Shown here: positions 1-13,700 of the stretch, in pieces
How the letters are laid out: each line of letters starts with the position of its first letter
Numbering within the stretch: the first letter of the stretch is position 1
Origin: Hypomesus transpacificus
Lineage: Eukaryota; Chordata; Actinopteri; Osmeriformes; Osmeridae
DNA: 64,000 nucleotides
Assembly: GCF_021917145.1 (NCBI RefSeq)
Contig: NC_061063.1
Location: forward strand, 11,134,516-11,198,515
Direction: 5' to 3'
Position numbers and translations under genes: made by a program
The notes under the pieces: generated by a model
Told to the model about the DNA's origin: nothing
Database searches by the model: none
Seen by the model: the letters and a program-made list of their open reading frames with translations, nothing else

Positions 1-682
1 ACGGTTGTTTTTGCACAGCCACCGCACAGGGGCAGACAGCAATCAAACATCTAGAGGGTTGTCGTCTGGACGAACCAGCTTGACCAGCTTGAGGGGAAGA
101 AAACGACTGTATTTTCCGGCGGGTCTCGTGGAGAGGCCCGTTCCATCCTACAACCCACCATCCTGAGGGAGAAAAACACTCAACCGTTTCATAACGTAAA
201 CGTCCAACATGAACCCTGAAGTACACACTCTCCATACAGCACGACGACAAAATCACTTCAGGTCGTCAGCAATGCATAACCGTTACTATTATCATCCTCC
301 ACAAAGACAGCAGCTCTCTGAACAATAATCATCGTCTTAGTTCGAAGCCGGCAGAGTAGAACAAGCAGTGTTCAACCACTACAATTAGAGCAGCTCTGAT
401 GACTATGATCCTACAGTACAGGGATAACCTGGTGTTGGTCTTACAGTAGGAGCGCGGCTACATTACTCTAGGCTCCAGCTGTAGGCCAGCACCTGCTGTT
501 AACACGCTGGTGCATCCAGCGTTCAACTCCAACATGTAAGGATGACTGTCGACGTGAGATGTGGGAGAGAGGGAGTGGGGAGGGGGAGAGACAAAGAGGA
601 GGGGAGGGAGTGATGAGCAGAGGGGAGGGGAGAGAGGGGGAGGCAGAACGGGGCAGAGGGAGGGGCTGAGTGGCAGAGAGGG
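1..682. other. Gene-free stretch
   Basis: No conserved exon, splice-flanked reading frame or RNA gene is seen. The sequence is of mixed composition and becomes GA-rich towards its right end, where a minisatellite starts. It could be intron or intergenic DNA of a gene outside the window. Confidence 0.5.
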
Positions 683-912
683 AGAGTGAGGGGTGAGAGA
701 GGGGTGAGAGGGGGAGAGTGAGGGGTGACAGGGGGAGAGTGAGGGGTGACAGGGGGAGAGTGAGGGGTGACAGGGGGAGAGTGAGGGGTGACAGGGGGAG
801 AGTTAGGGGTGACAGGGGGAGAGTGAGGGGTGAGAGGGGGAGAGTGAGGGGTGAGAGGGGGAGAGTGAGGGGTGACAGGGGGAGAGTGAGGGGTGAGAGG
901 GGGAGAGTGTCC
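683..912. repeat. 21-bp GA-rich minisatellite
   Basis: About eleven copies of a 21-bp unit built on GAGAGTGAGGGGTGACAGGG, with a GACAG/GAGAG variant. It creates repetitive reading frames on both strands (RGDRGRV-like and TLPLSPL-like) that are not genes. Confidence 0.9.
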
Positions 913-1836
913 GAGGGGTAGAGACAGAGAAGGAGGTCAACCCAGGATGAGCTGGAAGAAGGGGGGTGGGGGAAGGCTGTGAAAGACTGCAGTGACTCTA
1001 GAGATCCAGTCTGTGACTGGCACCCTGCTCCAGACAAGGAGACACTGTGGTCAACTGGGGCACACAAACTCTCTCACAGAAACACACACACAAAGAGGTG
1101 CAAGCACTCAGAGAGGGTCTCAGATACACACTCAGAGGCGTGAACACACGCGTACACACACACACACTCTGCACTGCCAGCTGTCCTCTTGCCCCCTCCC
1201 CAGGCCCCCCAGCTGTGGCTGATACATCAACTAACCCCCCCTCCCCTCCCCCCCCCCCCCCCCCTTCCCCCCAGGTTTGGGTGTCTTCCAGAGCAGTATG
1301 GGTTTTACCAAAACAAAGCCCCCCTCCCCCCGCCTCCCCAGCCTAGCGACCACAGGGAACTCTGCAGCACAGACCATAATGTTATTCGTCACACTCCACC
1401 CCCCCCCCCCCCCTGCCTCCAGTTCAGGACCTCTGCACAGCTGGCTACCTCACCACCCTTCTCAAGGACACACACACACATTCACATATTTAATATACGT
1501 GTTTGAACTGAAAGTGGGTTTTCTGTGTGTGTGTGTGAGAGCGTGTTTGTGTGTCCGAAGGCCTGAGAGACTACTCCTGGAGATGCCACCCCCTGCAGCC
1601 TGCATCTCCTCCTCACCCCCTCACTGGGTTTGGAGGGTTGGGTAAGGCAGCTCTCCTGGGTGGGGCAGCTCTCCTGGGTGGGGCAGCCCTGCTGGGTGGG
1701 TACAGCCCTGTGGTTCTACAGTCAGAGGGCTATTTCAGGGTGATGGAACAAGCATGCCTACAATTCAGACAGAACCCTGCCTGTTATGGGTTAACTATAA
1801 CCAACACTTACCCAGGGGGGGAGGAGGAAGAAACAG

Positions 1837-1880
<44 letters not shown>

Positions 1881-2046
1881 CAGAGAGAGAGAGAGACAGA
1901 GAGAGAGAGATATCATATGAGAATGAACAAAGGAGAGCGATTTGTGGAAAGTAAAATGTAATTTGGAGAGGTCATACTTCCTGTGTTGTGAATGATGTCA
2001 TCGGCAAATAGCCCCTATTTGTCAGTGTAGGGCAGGCTGGACGAAG
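913..2046. other. Simple-sequence-rich, no gene
   Basis: Contains CA/GT runs, several poly-C tracts (about 1240-1265 and 1397-1413), a short GGGTGGGGCAGCTCTCCT direct repeat near 1650-1700 and a GA run at 1845-1910. No exon with similarity to a known protein is seen. Confidence 0.6.
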
Positions 2047-2146
2047 GCAGGCTAACAGGCTAACAGGCTAACAGGCTAACAGGCTAACAGGCTAACAGGC
2101 TAACAGGCTAACAGGCTAACAGGCTAACAGGCTAACAGGCTAACAG
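2047..2146. repeat. (GGCTAACA)n array
   Basis: About twelve near-perfect copies of the 8-bp unit GGCTAACA. Their uniformity suggests recent slippage expansion. Confidence 0.95.
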
Positions 2147-2795
2147 CGCAGAGCTAGCCTGCTGGGGGCCGCTGAGTCACAGAAAACCACAGCATGATAC
2201 TGAAGCCTTCTTCAGCAGGGCTTCTGTTCTGCACAGGAAATGGATCAGGTAACACAACAGGAAGTGGCTCCACACACACGCACGCGCGCTACACAATCCT
2301 GCATGTTCTGAGTGTGTAGCTGTGCTCTACTTGTCTTTCTGAGTCTGATATGTACCCAGACCAAACCAGCAGCCTGCCACACACACACACACACACGTGC
2401 CCTCAGTGTGGCCCAGGCATGTAAGGCAATGTCACTCTCTGTTAGCAGACAGTTGTTTAGAGAGAGAAGCATACACAGTGACTGTTCTGACTGCAAGTGA
2501 CGCTCACACACACACGCACACACACACACGTCCCTGGAGTCTGGAAGCGTGCTGCAGATGGGAGCAGAGCCCCCCCCTACCCCCCCTGTCCTGGATGAAC
2601 CTGCAGGGTCGTCGTCTCATACGTTCACCTGACACGACGGTAATCTGTCATCTAGTCCCAACTCCATTATGAACAGAGAAAATCCCCTTAATCTGGGATT
2701 GGGAGGGATGTCACAGGGCACCTGGGAGATATTTTACGAGTGTTTTTTTCTCCCTATGTAGGGAAGATTCACGGTGTGGTGGCGAGTTCAAGGCT

Positions 2796-2965
2796 GGTCT
2801 GATAACACTGTCAGCCAGAGAGCCAATCAGAGAGCTGGTCTGATAACACTGTCAGCCAGAGAGCCAATCAGAGAGCTGGTCTTATAACACTGTCAGCCAG
2901 AGAGCCAATCAGAGAGCTAATACTGTCAGCCAGAGAGCCAATCAGAGAGCTAACACTGTCAGCCA
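2796..2965. repeat. Short tandem repeat, 33-41 bp unit
   Basis: Five copies share the core CTGTCAGCCAGAGAGCCAAT. The first three carry the full 41-bp unit with TCTGATAACA; the last two are 33-bp versions. CCAAT recurs in each unit on the plus strand. Confidence 0.85.
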
Positions 2966-3767
2966 GAGAGCCAATTAGAGAGCCTGGGGTAGAAGACTAA
3001 ACTGCTTCCCCCAATCACAGCCACATACACTAAGTTTATATTTAATTGATCTAGCAAACGCTTTCATCCAAAGCGATATTCAAATAGTGAATCTAGTAAG
3101 TACAGAAGGAGGTCAAAGATACTATGTGGGGAGTTCTACAGCACATCAGCCAGACTGCTCCGGGACACTGAAACAAAACAGCTTCTGAAAGTTAAAAACA
3201 ACCCACACCTTCAGTTAGGGGGGGGTGAAGAGCTGCCAGATCACTTCTAACCAGTAGCAGTGATAAGCAGTTGCAGTATTCACACAGTAAACCTGTCTGT
3301 TGTTATCGGGGGTACTAAAACGTCTTCGAAAACATTCAAAAACGTATTCAATTACGTCTCTAATTGTAATCCAATAGCAAGCTCTTTCCTAAGCAAACAT
3401 TATCTGTCCCATACTGACTTCAATTCTGCAGTGCTTTAACTTTTCAGTGTGCTCAGCCAGAGTAAAATAAATAAATATATATAATAATTTAAAACAAAGA
3501 TTAACAGAAGGCATGATCGTGTTTGTGTGTCTGTGTTAAAGATGGAATATCTATTTTCATTTGCACGCACACACACCTGGCGAAACCAAGGACACTCACC
3601 AGCAACTGGAAATGAACCGGATATAACCCAGATAGATATGATATCAGATCAGCTCAGCTGTGGAGCGCACAAAACACACACACAAAACAGTCCTACCCAT
3701 CTGGCTGGGGCTATTCTTAGACGCACACCCAGCACACTAATGTTCATCTGGCTCATGCTCTAACTAA

Positions 3768-4055
3768 ACAGCCTCTCTCCAGCCCACAGCCTCTGCCCAG
3801 CCCACAGCCCCTGCCCAGCCCACAGCCCCTGCCCAGCCCACAGCCTCTCTCCAGCCCACAGCCCCTGCCCAGCCCACAGCCCCTGCCCAGCCCACAGCCC
3901 CTGCCCAGCCCACAGCCCCTGCCCAGCCCACAGCCCCTGCCCAGCCCACAGCCTCTCTCCAGCCCACAGCCTCTCTCCAGCCCACAGCCCCTGCCCAGCC
4001 CACAGCCTCTCTCCAGCCCACAGCCTCTCTCCAGCCCACAGCCCCTGCCCAGACC
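3768..4055. repeat. 18-bp minisatellite
   Basis: About sixteen copies of the 18-bp unit GCCCAGCCCACAGCCCCT, with a CTCTCTCCAG variant. The unit length is a multiple of three, so it leaves open frames on the minus strand that read as WAGQGL or WAGERL repeats. There is no start context, splice signal or family similarity. Confidence 0.92.
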
Positions 4056-4141
4056 GAGCCACACATCTGGGGACCCAGAAGGTCTGAGGGCCGTCAATTC
4101 AGCCCAGCGGAGGGAGGGGGGGAGGAGAGATACTGGAAGTG

Positions 4142-4143
<2 letters not shown>

Positions 4144-4180
<37 letters not shown>
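4144..4180. repeat. (GT)n microsatellite
   Basis: An uninterrupted GT run of about 36 bp. Confidence 0.95.
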
Positions 4181-4182
<2 letters not shown>

Positions 4183-4465
4183 AGCAGGTCACAGCTGCTT
4201 ATAAGAAGAGGGGTACCTGGTTCCCTCTGCAGGGACGAGAGATCAGACTTACACAACCCTGCTGATCACAGCTGTTCTGCTCTTACTGTTTTACTGTTCT
4301 GCAGTTCCACCGTGTGCAAATCCACACACACACACAGAATTTATAACACCTCATCAAGCGTGCAGTCTAGCACTCTGCTTCCCTACGCCTGCTGTTTTCA
4401 TTAAGTAGCTTCCTATGAATGCAAACATCCCCGAGGCTAGGGCAGCACACGAGCATAGCCCCTGG

Positions 4466-4779
4466 CTGGGGGGGGGGGGTGAGGACAGGTGTGGGGGGAC
4501 AGGACAGGTGTGGGGGGGGGGACAGGACAGGTGTGGGGGGGACAGGTGTGGGGGGGGGGACAGGCTGGGGGGGGAGGACAGGTGTGTGGGGGGGGACAGG
4601 CTGGGGGGGGGGGGGGACAGGACAGGTGTGTGGGGGGGGGGACAGGCCAGGTGGGGGGGGGACAGGACAGGTGTGGGGGGACAGGACAGGTGTGGGGGGA
4701 CAGGACAGGTGTGGGGGGGACAGGCTGGGGGGGGGGACAGGACAGGTGTGGGGGGGGGGACAGGTGTGGGGGGGAACAC
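4466..4779 (+). repeat. G-rich minisatellite
   Basis: Irregular tandem array of GACAGGACAGGTGTGGGGGG-like units with G runs of 5-12. The plus strand meets the pattern for G-quadruplex formation many times over. The variable G-run lengths suggest assembly uncertainty. Confidence 0.9.
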
Positions 4780-4979
4780 CTAGAGGCTCAGAATGATCCA
4801 AACGAACGGCGGGAAGATTGGGCCCTCTCAAAGTCAAGGGCCTGGCCGTTTTGAGAAAGGGCATGTAGTGTCTGTGGAGGTGCACCCAGAGACATCGCTT
4901 GGGGAGGGGGGTCCATTAGGGAGGAGCAGGTAGTTGGTGAGGGACGAATATATCACTGGGACTGGGATCATTTACATAC

Positions 4980-5330
4980 ATAAGCCTTCTCACGGGACAG
5001 AGAGCGACAGAGAGAGAGGGAGAGATAATGATAGAGAGATAGAGATAATGACAGATGGAGAGAGAGAAATAGGGAGAGAGAGATATGTTCTCTCCCTAAG
5101 AGAAAGTACAAGAGAGAAATGAATGAAAACAGATGGACAGAAAAAGTGGGAGATAAGGACAGAGATGGAGAAAGAGAGTCAGGCAGAGCTAGGTGGAAAA
5201 AGAAAAAAAGTGAGCAAGAACGAAAAAAAGAGGGGGGGAGAGAGGGAGGGAGGGAGGAGAGAAAGAGAGATAAAAGAAAAGAGTCAAGGACTGCCAGGTG
5301 CGAGAGAGGGAAAGAGAGAATAACAGAGCA
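4980..5330. repeat. GA-rich low-complexity tract
   Basis: Purine-rich plus strand with GAGA, GGGA and GAAA runs. It gives short open frames rich in R, E and K, with no gene signal. Confidence 0.75.
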
Positions 5331-5559
5331 AGGCTGCTCATAAATTGGCGAGGTTGCATTTGGTGAGGTGAGAGGGAGCCAAACGGCAGGCTGTGTAATT
5401 TATACCCCCACCCGTGTGTGATGCATCAGAATTAGCCACCAAGCGCTCCCTCCTGCCTCTGCCTTAAACAACCCAGGTCCACCTGGCAGGCGGGTGCACC
5501 GGATTCGACTCTCGGCGCCACACCAACCAATGATTGCAAAACTTGTGTCCCAACTACAA

Positions 5560-5700
5560 TTCACAAGCTGTAGCATGGAGCAGGTTCATATCAGCCCCCA
5601 GCATTTAGCTCTGCAGCATGGAGGAGGTTCATATCAACCCCCAGCCTTTAGCTCTGCAGCATGGAGCAGGTTCATATCAACCCCCAGCCTTTAGCTCTGA
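5560..5700. repeat. Three-copy 48-bp direct repeat
   Basis: Three tandem copies of a unit containing GCATGGAGCAGGTTCATATC followed by a CCCCCAGC(C/A)TTTAGCTCTG segment. Identity between copies is high. Confidence 0.8.
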
Positions 5701-5929
5701 TGGTAAGGCATTACACGTTTATAGGGTGGAGGGCGGGGGGCATTAGACCACCAGCCGTCCCTTCCAGCTAGCCCTCCCACCCTGAGCTTGGATGAGGAGA
5801 GGGCCTTACAGCCAAGCAATTCTCCAGGGAGGACCAGGGTTCGAATGCCGTTTCATCCAACATGGCAGCAGGATGGCCACAGACCACAACTGATCTCAGG
5901 ACCATAGCAAAGTCAGCAAATACTTCTAC

Positions 5930-6000
5930 AGTACGGACAAGGATTTGAACCCTCTTGATCTGCCGTCAAATGCTCTAACCGCTAAGCTAGCCCTATCCCT
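5930..6000 (-). mobile_element. tRNA-derived SINE fragment
   Basis: Read on the minus strand, this holds a tRNA-like head: an A-box-like stretch (TAGCGGTTAGAGCA) and a B box close to GGTTCAAATCC. The same head recurs in at least six other places in the window. Confidence 0.6.
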
Positions 6001-6193
6001 ATCTGACTGGGTCAAGTGTTACCAGTGCTGCTGGCATGGCACTGATACGAGAGAATGTGCCCCTGGCACCATGACACGGGCAGGGCTGCCGTGCCAACAG
6101 AACGCTCGCGTCTCCTTGGCTACAGAGTGTCTCCTCGGCTACAGAGGGAGGTGACATCATCATGACCAGGGGTCACACTGCTGAGGAAAAGGG

Positions 6194-6231
<38 letters not shown>

Positions 6232-7844
6232 ACTGCTGCTGTTTTGACCAATTGGTCTTACATGATGTAGGTCAAGGCTTAGGCTCCAGTAAACATATTC
6301 TGGAATAGTGTAGTAACGGTGATTTAGAAAAATGTCTACTCCTTGCTTGATGATCATGCCAATTAAACAGAACACACCTTGACTATATAATAACATGTTC
6401 TAGTTGCCTCAACTGTCAAAACACTTTTGCAGTCCCGTCGCTGTTGTTAAGGCACTGAACTTAAGCCACCTGCGTTACAAAGTGAGGGTTTGAAAGGACG
6501 GACACGCGCCCTTTCTGATTCGTTGGCCAAGTTAAACACCAAAATAACATCAAAATGAAATTAACTTTGCAAGCAGCATTTTCACACCAAGCAATCTAAA
6601 TATGACTTACAAACTGGTCTAAACAAAACGTACTTGTGCTACATCTTCTTTACTTGTTATTAAATAACAGAAACAACGGTAAGAGGAAGAAACTGGACTC
6701 TCGACCACGCCAACGTCACGAGTAGCCTACCAGAATGTTTGGGGCAGTTAAGTCAAATCCTGCCTTTCACTGGCCGCTCTCACTAAAGTAGCCGACGGAT
6801 AAAACATCTCTTTTTTTAAGATTCCGTGGAGTGCAGCGCTGGTGTAGGCTATGTCTACAACCAAACTGATAGAATGATGGTTTCAGCAGCCTAGCGATCG
6901 AGACATTTGAAAATCAAACTGTGCCCATTCAGAATTCCTAAAACAGTACCTTTTTTTTACGGTGCAAACATAAACACACAAACACCCCGTTCAACTGTCG
7001 AAGTCTACCTCGTCTCCGTGTGAACGTAAAACGTGATCATGTTTTTTTTCTCACAAACCTGGTAAAGCGAAGGGACTTCTCCTGCAAAGCGCTGATGTTC
7101 GGAGTTTGTGTCACAGGCAGACAGTCGGTAGTGTGTTTTTCGCTCTCTCCCTGCGCACATATAGAGCTGATGTTTTCACTTCCTCCTTCTTTCGGCGTCT
7201 GCTGGTTGGCTTGTTACCGGAGCAGCTATACGAGGGACGACAAATCCCTACAAATGAATGAGACTGCAAGACCCTCCCAATTCAACTGATTATCACTCTC
7301 AGCAAAGTAGCCTATACTTTAGAGGAGCGTGACGGTTAGAGCAGGGAACGGCGGCATCCTTTCCGTTTAATATGCTAAACAATACATCCACAAAATGTTG
7401 TGCGGGTGGAACAATGAACTTAATAATTCATGAAAATCGATTTACCATGCATAAAATATAAGGACAGCAGTTTAGGGGGCTAGGGTCACGATCCTCAAAC
7501 GTTAAACAGACAGCTGAAGTTTCTCACTTCACAAGTGGCCTGCATTAAATCATATTAGCAGACCTAATGACGAGTAAACGTTAAGTAGAGAACTGTTGAC
7601 GTAAAATGATTTAAACAAATCAAGACCAACGTGTATTATTCTACTTATCAGGCTAAATTACACTTGTATCTGAATGCAGTTATTTTGTTTATTGCTCTTG
7701 GCGAGGTGATTAAGGAGAGATTTCATAGCACAGTATTCTTGGACAGTTCAATCTACAAAACTGAGACAAAATACCCACATCCCATCCAGCTAAATACCCA
7801 CACTGGTGCGCTCACAAACCAGCTAGAGGCAGAGAGATAAGACG
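6001..7844. other. No gene recognised
   Basis: Apart from a GT microsatellite (6193-6226), nothing repetitive or coding is seen. The part around 6700-7300 is less repetitive and more CpG-containing than its surroundings. It could hold an untranslated first exon or promoter, but no conserved coding exon or convincing donor was found. Confidence 0.4.
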
Positions 7845-8226
7845 CATGGAGAGACAAGCAAGAAAGAAGGGAGGGAGGATTAAGAGATAAACAGAGAGAG
7901 GGCAATGGAGAGGAGAGAGAGTGAGAATAAGTGAGAGAGAGAGGGGAAAGAACAAGAGAGGGAGGGAGAGACAGCGGTAAACAGAACGAGGGAGAAGAGG
8001 AGGGATAGAGCAAGAGAGAGGGAGAAATAAACAGAAAAATAGAGAGAGAGTAACACACACAGAGAAAGAGAGAGAAACAGAGAGAGACACAGAGAAACAA
8101 ACAGAGAAAGCGAGTGAAACAGAGAGTAACACACTGAGAGAGAGAAACAGAGAGAGAAACAGAGAGTAACACACAAAGAGAAAGAGAGAGAGAGAGTAAC
8201 ACACAAAGAAAAAGAGAGAGAGAGTA

Positions 8227-8265
<39 letters not shown>

Positions 8266-8275
8266 AGGAAGGAGA
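7845..8275. repeat. GA-rich / (GAGAGTAACACACA) tract
   Basis: Long purine-rich stretch ending in a 40-bp GA run, with internal copies of AGAGTAACACACAGAGA. The long minus-strand frames here (S/L-rich) are its complement and not genes. Confidence 0.85.
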
Positions 8276-10100
8276 GACTGAGTGATGCGAGACCCACACC
8301 CAGTCCAGCCTGTGGAGCAGCAGGGACTGTGTCCCTCCATCTCTCCTGAAACACAATAGCACTGCCTGTACACACACTCACACACACACACATGCACACA
8401 CACTCTCATACACACGGACAAACTCTTGCTCACACACACACAAAGATTAACTCTCACATGCACACACTTGCACTGATATAAAATCGGTCTCTCTCTCACA
8501 AACGAACACACACACACACACCCTCTGAATGTGTTCCATAAAGTCATCATTATTGATCATTTGAGGCGAGTTTTGCAAAGCTCTCCGTCGAGTCGTGCGT
8601 GTGTGTTAGATACAGGCCTGAGTTGTGGTCCTCACACTAAATCATCTTGCTGGCTGCCTACTGTCGGCTAACTACAGTCCATCTGCTACGACCTGGAGAC
8701 ATCACTGGCAGGGTAATCTCTTTATAAGACCTTCAAGAATCTCCGGAATGAAGTAAAGTAAAGCCACGTGCTGTAAAACGACCCCTCATGCTGCAAAGAC
8801 GACGCCTTGTGCATAAGCCAGGGCCTAGTCCATCAGAACAGTGATCCCTAATCACAATCATAAAGTGAGTGAGAGAGACAAATGAGCTTATCTGTAAAGT
8901 TTGTCAGTGTATGCACTGTCAAGAGAGTGTGTGAGAGCGAGAGAGAGGATTAGCAGATGTACAGGTTGGTTTTCACAGGAGCAGTGGTGTAGTAGGTAGG
9001 TACTTGGTAGGTGCGTGCGTCCATAAAAGAAAAACCCGCGGTGAGTGAGAGCTCGTGATATTGTAGGCCTACTACTCATGATAGAACGTGGTGAAGTTCA
9101 TTAGGTAGGCCTACTCTCCGCCATCAGAAATACACACATCGTATCACTGGGAAAGATCATCATTAGAACAAGGCTGGCTAGCTCTGACAAGATTTATATC
9201 TCTCACTATTCTAAGTGGGTACACGCCAAATAACCTTCTCAGTGGTGGATATGAGGTAAATCTCTCTCCTCGGAGGTACTCGTACAATGCTGATGCATCT
9301 GGGGCCTTTTGCCTAAGCAGACACAAGGAGGGTTGCCATGGAAAGGACATCGCTATGGGGGAGAGGAGGAACCGAATGACGCTCTTGGTTACTAGGATAC
9401 TCTTAACAGACGCGGTCGTGACTGAGGGCTGTAAGTTGCGCGCGCGCACACAAACACAGTTTGGGCTCAAGCACATACAAAAAGACGAGGACACTAATCA
9501 ACATTCACGCATGTTTCCCGCCCTCAAGGCCAGCCGTTTTAACGGTTCTCTTATCAAGGTCATTAGCGGGGGACAGCAGTTTCTGGTGCGCTCCCTTGGT
9601 CGTGACTGCGGCCTGTTTAAATGAACCACTCATTAAAGATGGACCGCGAGGGGCTTTGATGTGGCCTGCAGGGTGTGTGTGTGAGTGTGTGAGAGATACA
9701 GAGGAGTGTGAAGTTAATTCTCTCTGCTGGTTAAGCGGATCGTGGAACCCGACGTTCAGGATGTTTACCACAGAGAGTGTTGTTCAACGGAGTGACGCAG
9801 GAGCGCCACTTTTCGCTCAAATGCGCTAGGGTAGGTAGGTGGAACTTCAAAAGAAAACGGGCAGGGATGCAAGGTTAGTCTGGGATTACCGTACCGTCGC
9901 AGCAAACCACTGGGGCCTGTTGAAGGGCTTGTATTCGTTAGTGGCCCTCCAACCGCAGAATACATAACTAAATAAAAGCAGTCCGCCTTCATTGGCTGCC
10001 TTGAGTTAAATAATTTTATCCTTGGCAACTGGGATCACGTTCCAGTACATTCTACCTTCCCTCTGGGTTGGGATAACAAAACAACTAAAAATGCAAATTC
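8276..10100. other. No gene recognised
   Basis: CA-rich short runs at 8370-8520, then unique sequence. No exon with recognisable protein similarity was seen on either strand. Confidence 0.45.
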
Positions 10101-10109
10101 CAACCGCAA

Positions 10110-10115
10110 TTTATT
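10110..10115 (-). terminator. Likely rp9 polyadenylation signal
   Basis: AATAAA on the minus strand about 675 bp beyond the rp9 stop codon. No better signal was noticed between the stop and this site. Confidence 0.5.
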
Positions 10116-10790
10116 CAAAATATTTATGTACAGTCGTAAGCAGTCAAACATTCAACCTCCACTGGAAAAAAACAGCCAACACTTAAATGCTCCAAGATTG
10201 ACTGACTCCCTCCCCCCACACAAATTTTAAACAAGCCTACAATCAAGCCATTTGATATTCAGCAAATTGATGGGTGAGGTTGCTGGAATTGGCAGAGCAT
10301 GGCGGAAAAAAACAATCTCTTAATGACTCTGCGCTTCATCGCATGTCATCCTTTCAGTTCGCTTCATCTCTGCTATCAGGCACAGAACGAACTGCTGCTC
10401 TACTCTACCCAGAATGCCTTGCATCAGCCATGCAGGTAACGCCAGGGAGGTCAGAATTATACACTTGCTGTCATGAGCTCTATGGCATCTAGCTAAGGAG
10501 GGTCTGGGTGGTTGTTCTTAATGACCATGTCACCTTAAAGAGTTTATAAGAAATGGGTCTAGTCATGCATTAATGATGACACTCCTATGGTGAGAAGGCA
10601 GAGGGATTCCTCTAGACTTGGCAGTTCACTTAACTACTAGTACGGACATGGTAGTTCACTTAACTACTAGTACGGACATGGTAGTTCACTTAACTACCTG
10701 TAGTTCACATGATACACCCTCCCACTACATTAGCAACTTCACATTCGGACAGTCGACCAATCAGAGGGCGTTTTCCCTCACAGGTGTTGC

Positions 10791-13700
10791 TCAATCAGAG
10801 TTGCTGGTCTTGGAGGACTTGTGTTTCCTCTTTCCCTTCCTCTTCTTCTTCTTTTCCTTCTTCTTCTTCTCCTTTCCCTTCTTCCTCTTTTTGCTGCTGT
10901 TGCGGCGCCGGCCGTCGGAGGAAGAGGAGGAGCTGTCTGAGTCGGAGGAAGAGGTGGAGTCCTGGAGGAGCTGGCGAAGCTGCTGGATCCTGGGGGGGAG
11001 AAAGAAAGAGGTTGAGAAGTTGAGTTGAGGGTCTCTCATAAAGGGAGGGAGGGTATCTTGTAGGAGGGACCTGAGGACAGAGAGACCAGTAGGTCTGACA
11101 GGGACCTGAGGACTGAGGGGGTCACAGAGGAGACACTAACAAGGTCTAGACTGCAGACATAAACACAGTCTTCTGTGTGGACAGGAAGATGTTTTTGCGA
11201 TATTTCCAACTGGGGAACATCTCAGTTGAGGTTATTCTTAGACACATTTTCCACCTGTCTGAAAAATAGAAGATCTCATTCCCATCGCATCGCTTTCCAA
11301 AAGTAAACTAGTAATCAATGTGAGAAAGTATGTGTGTGTGTGCCTGTGAGCGTGTCTCTGTGCATGTCTGTGTTTGTGTGTGTGCGCGTGTCTCTGTGCA
11401 TGTCTGAGAGGGAGTGCGTGTGTTCTTTCTAACACACCCGTAGGAGGACGTGTCGTGTAGAAGGTTTCTACTCATCAGCAGCGTCTCCAGCTTACCTGCT
11501 CTCCTTCTCGTTCCTCTTGTTCTCCCTGATCAGCTCATACATGGGGTCCTCATGAGCCTGCAGGAGAGAGGGGGGTTAGGACAGGAACCACACCACCCAC
11601 ACCTCAGTCAAACCACACCCACACCTCAGTCAAACCACACCCACACCTCAGTCAAACCACCCACACCTCAGTCAAACTACACACACCTCAGTCAAACCAC
11701 ACACCTCAGTCAAACCACACACACCTCAGTCAAACCACCCACACCTCAGTCAAACCACACACACCTCAGTCAAACCACACACACCTCAGTCAAACCACAC
11801 ACACCTCAGTCAAACCACACACACCTCAGTCAAACCACACACACCTCAGTCAAACCACACACACCTCAGTCAAACCACACACAGTTATTGATGGAAATAT
11901 TCCCCTGACCCAAACGTATAACAGCTTTGATTTATGATTTTTTACTGAAACTCAGGCCAGGTTCCAGGTTGTGATCTCCCGCTAGCGAAAGCACCTCAAA
12001 ACACAACATCCAGTACTGCAAATAACAAGGTCTGCTATGTCCTCGGTAATGAATTCTTTCTCACAGACACACACACAGAAACACACACAGAAACACACAC
12101 AGAAACACACACAGAAACACACATCCGACTGTTGAAATGTTTCAAAGCTGTTTTGTTGCCCCGTCAGCGCTTTGCAGATCCGCTCGCATTGACAATGCAA
12201 GGTATGAAAATATGATCCATTTGCACTTATGATAATCACTGCAGCGGTATTGGCGGTTCTGGGAGAGACGCACCACTCTGAACTGCTCCAGTTTCTGGTT
12301 GCCTTTGATGAAGAAGGGACACTCCTTGTCACCCGTCCTGTGGCCGTAACGCTTGCACCGCCAACCTGGACAAGACAACCATTCTCAGGTCAGGTCAAAA
12401 CAAGGACTTCCATTACATGTTATTCATTTGGAGTCAAGTTATGGTCTGTGTTGAAATATCTTCCCTCCCCCCCACCACTCAAACCTTCTAGGACTCATCA
12501 GAAGTTCTTCAAGTGCAATATTCTTCCATCTGGATGTACTAGACTTTAATAGACTTCATCAAGTAGCCCAGCTAAGGAGCTTGGGGTGTGTCATATTACC
12601 TAGGTAAACCCAGCATGTAATATATACAGCATTTCATTTCTGTCTCTTTAACCTATAAAGGCACGCTTTTAGAACCCATCTAGGCAAAATAAAACACATT
12701 CAAAAACTAGCGACAAACCATAACTTGGAGCAAATTCATGGAACAAATAACACTTTCACATTTCTATATGGAACAAATGGGTTATGAAGCGTGTGTGTGC
12801 ATGCTATGGGTTCTAACCCGCATACCATAATTACGAGTGAGACGGGTGAATTAAACAGAGATGATAATGGGGTTCTTTGTTCTATCCGGGGCAGAAGAAC
12901 AGAAGTTCATCTTCCTCTCATTACTCCAGCTTCATGATTCCCTCCAGCCCCCCCCCCCCCCGGTCCTCTCTCCCTCAAAGCAGATTTAACAGCGTGAGAC
13001 AGGAAGAAGGATCCTTTGTAGGCTACTTCCTGTGGTGTGTGTACACACAGACACACAATTTATAACCTTGTCAGATCATGACCACTCAAAAATCCATCTT
13101 GCAAGGCTCCAAGTTATTTGTGCCCGAACCACACTGGTAGTCATTCTAAATCTGGCTTCCTAAATGGTGAGGTAGCATGGACATTGGATGCATCCGCCAT
13201 CTAAACGATTGCACCCTCTCTTCCTTTCCTTCATGTCTCTTGATAGGCTACAGTGCCCCCTGCTGGACTGGTCATGCTGGTGCACCAAAACCTATTCTGA
13301 TAAGCAGACACAGCTGTGTACCCATATTTAAAGTTAGTCATTTTCATTATGATCCAAAGCTACATACAAATACTGCTTAGAGAAAGAACCGCTGAAGATT
13401 CTGTCTGACAGTCTAAACCCAGGCTAATCCTCAATCTCTGACTGACACAGTCAGACATTAGGTTATATCCTCCGGTCTGCCAGAGCAGCTTTCAAGGTCA
13501 TCCGTCATCTTTCTGCTGGACCTTTCTGCAGCGTTACTGATACGGTTAACCATCAGATCCTGCTCGCCAGACTTTCTGAGAAGGGCATCACTGGCACTGC
13601 ACTTCAGTGGATCTCATCCTTCGTGTCGGTAAGATCCTACCAGGTCTCCTGGGGAGGCAAAGTGTCAGGACCCGCCAGCTCTCCTCTGGTGTCCCATCGC

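Noticed and set aside
3753-4256. WAGQGL/CGLERG repeat proteins
   Set aside because: Product of the 18-bp minisatellite in three frames.
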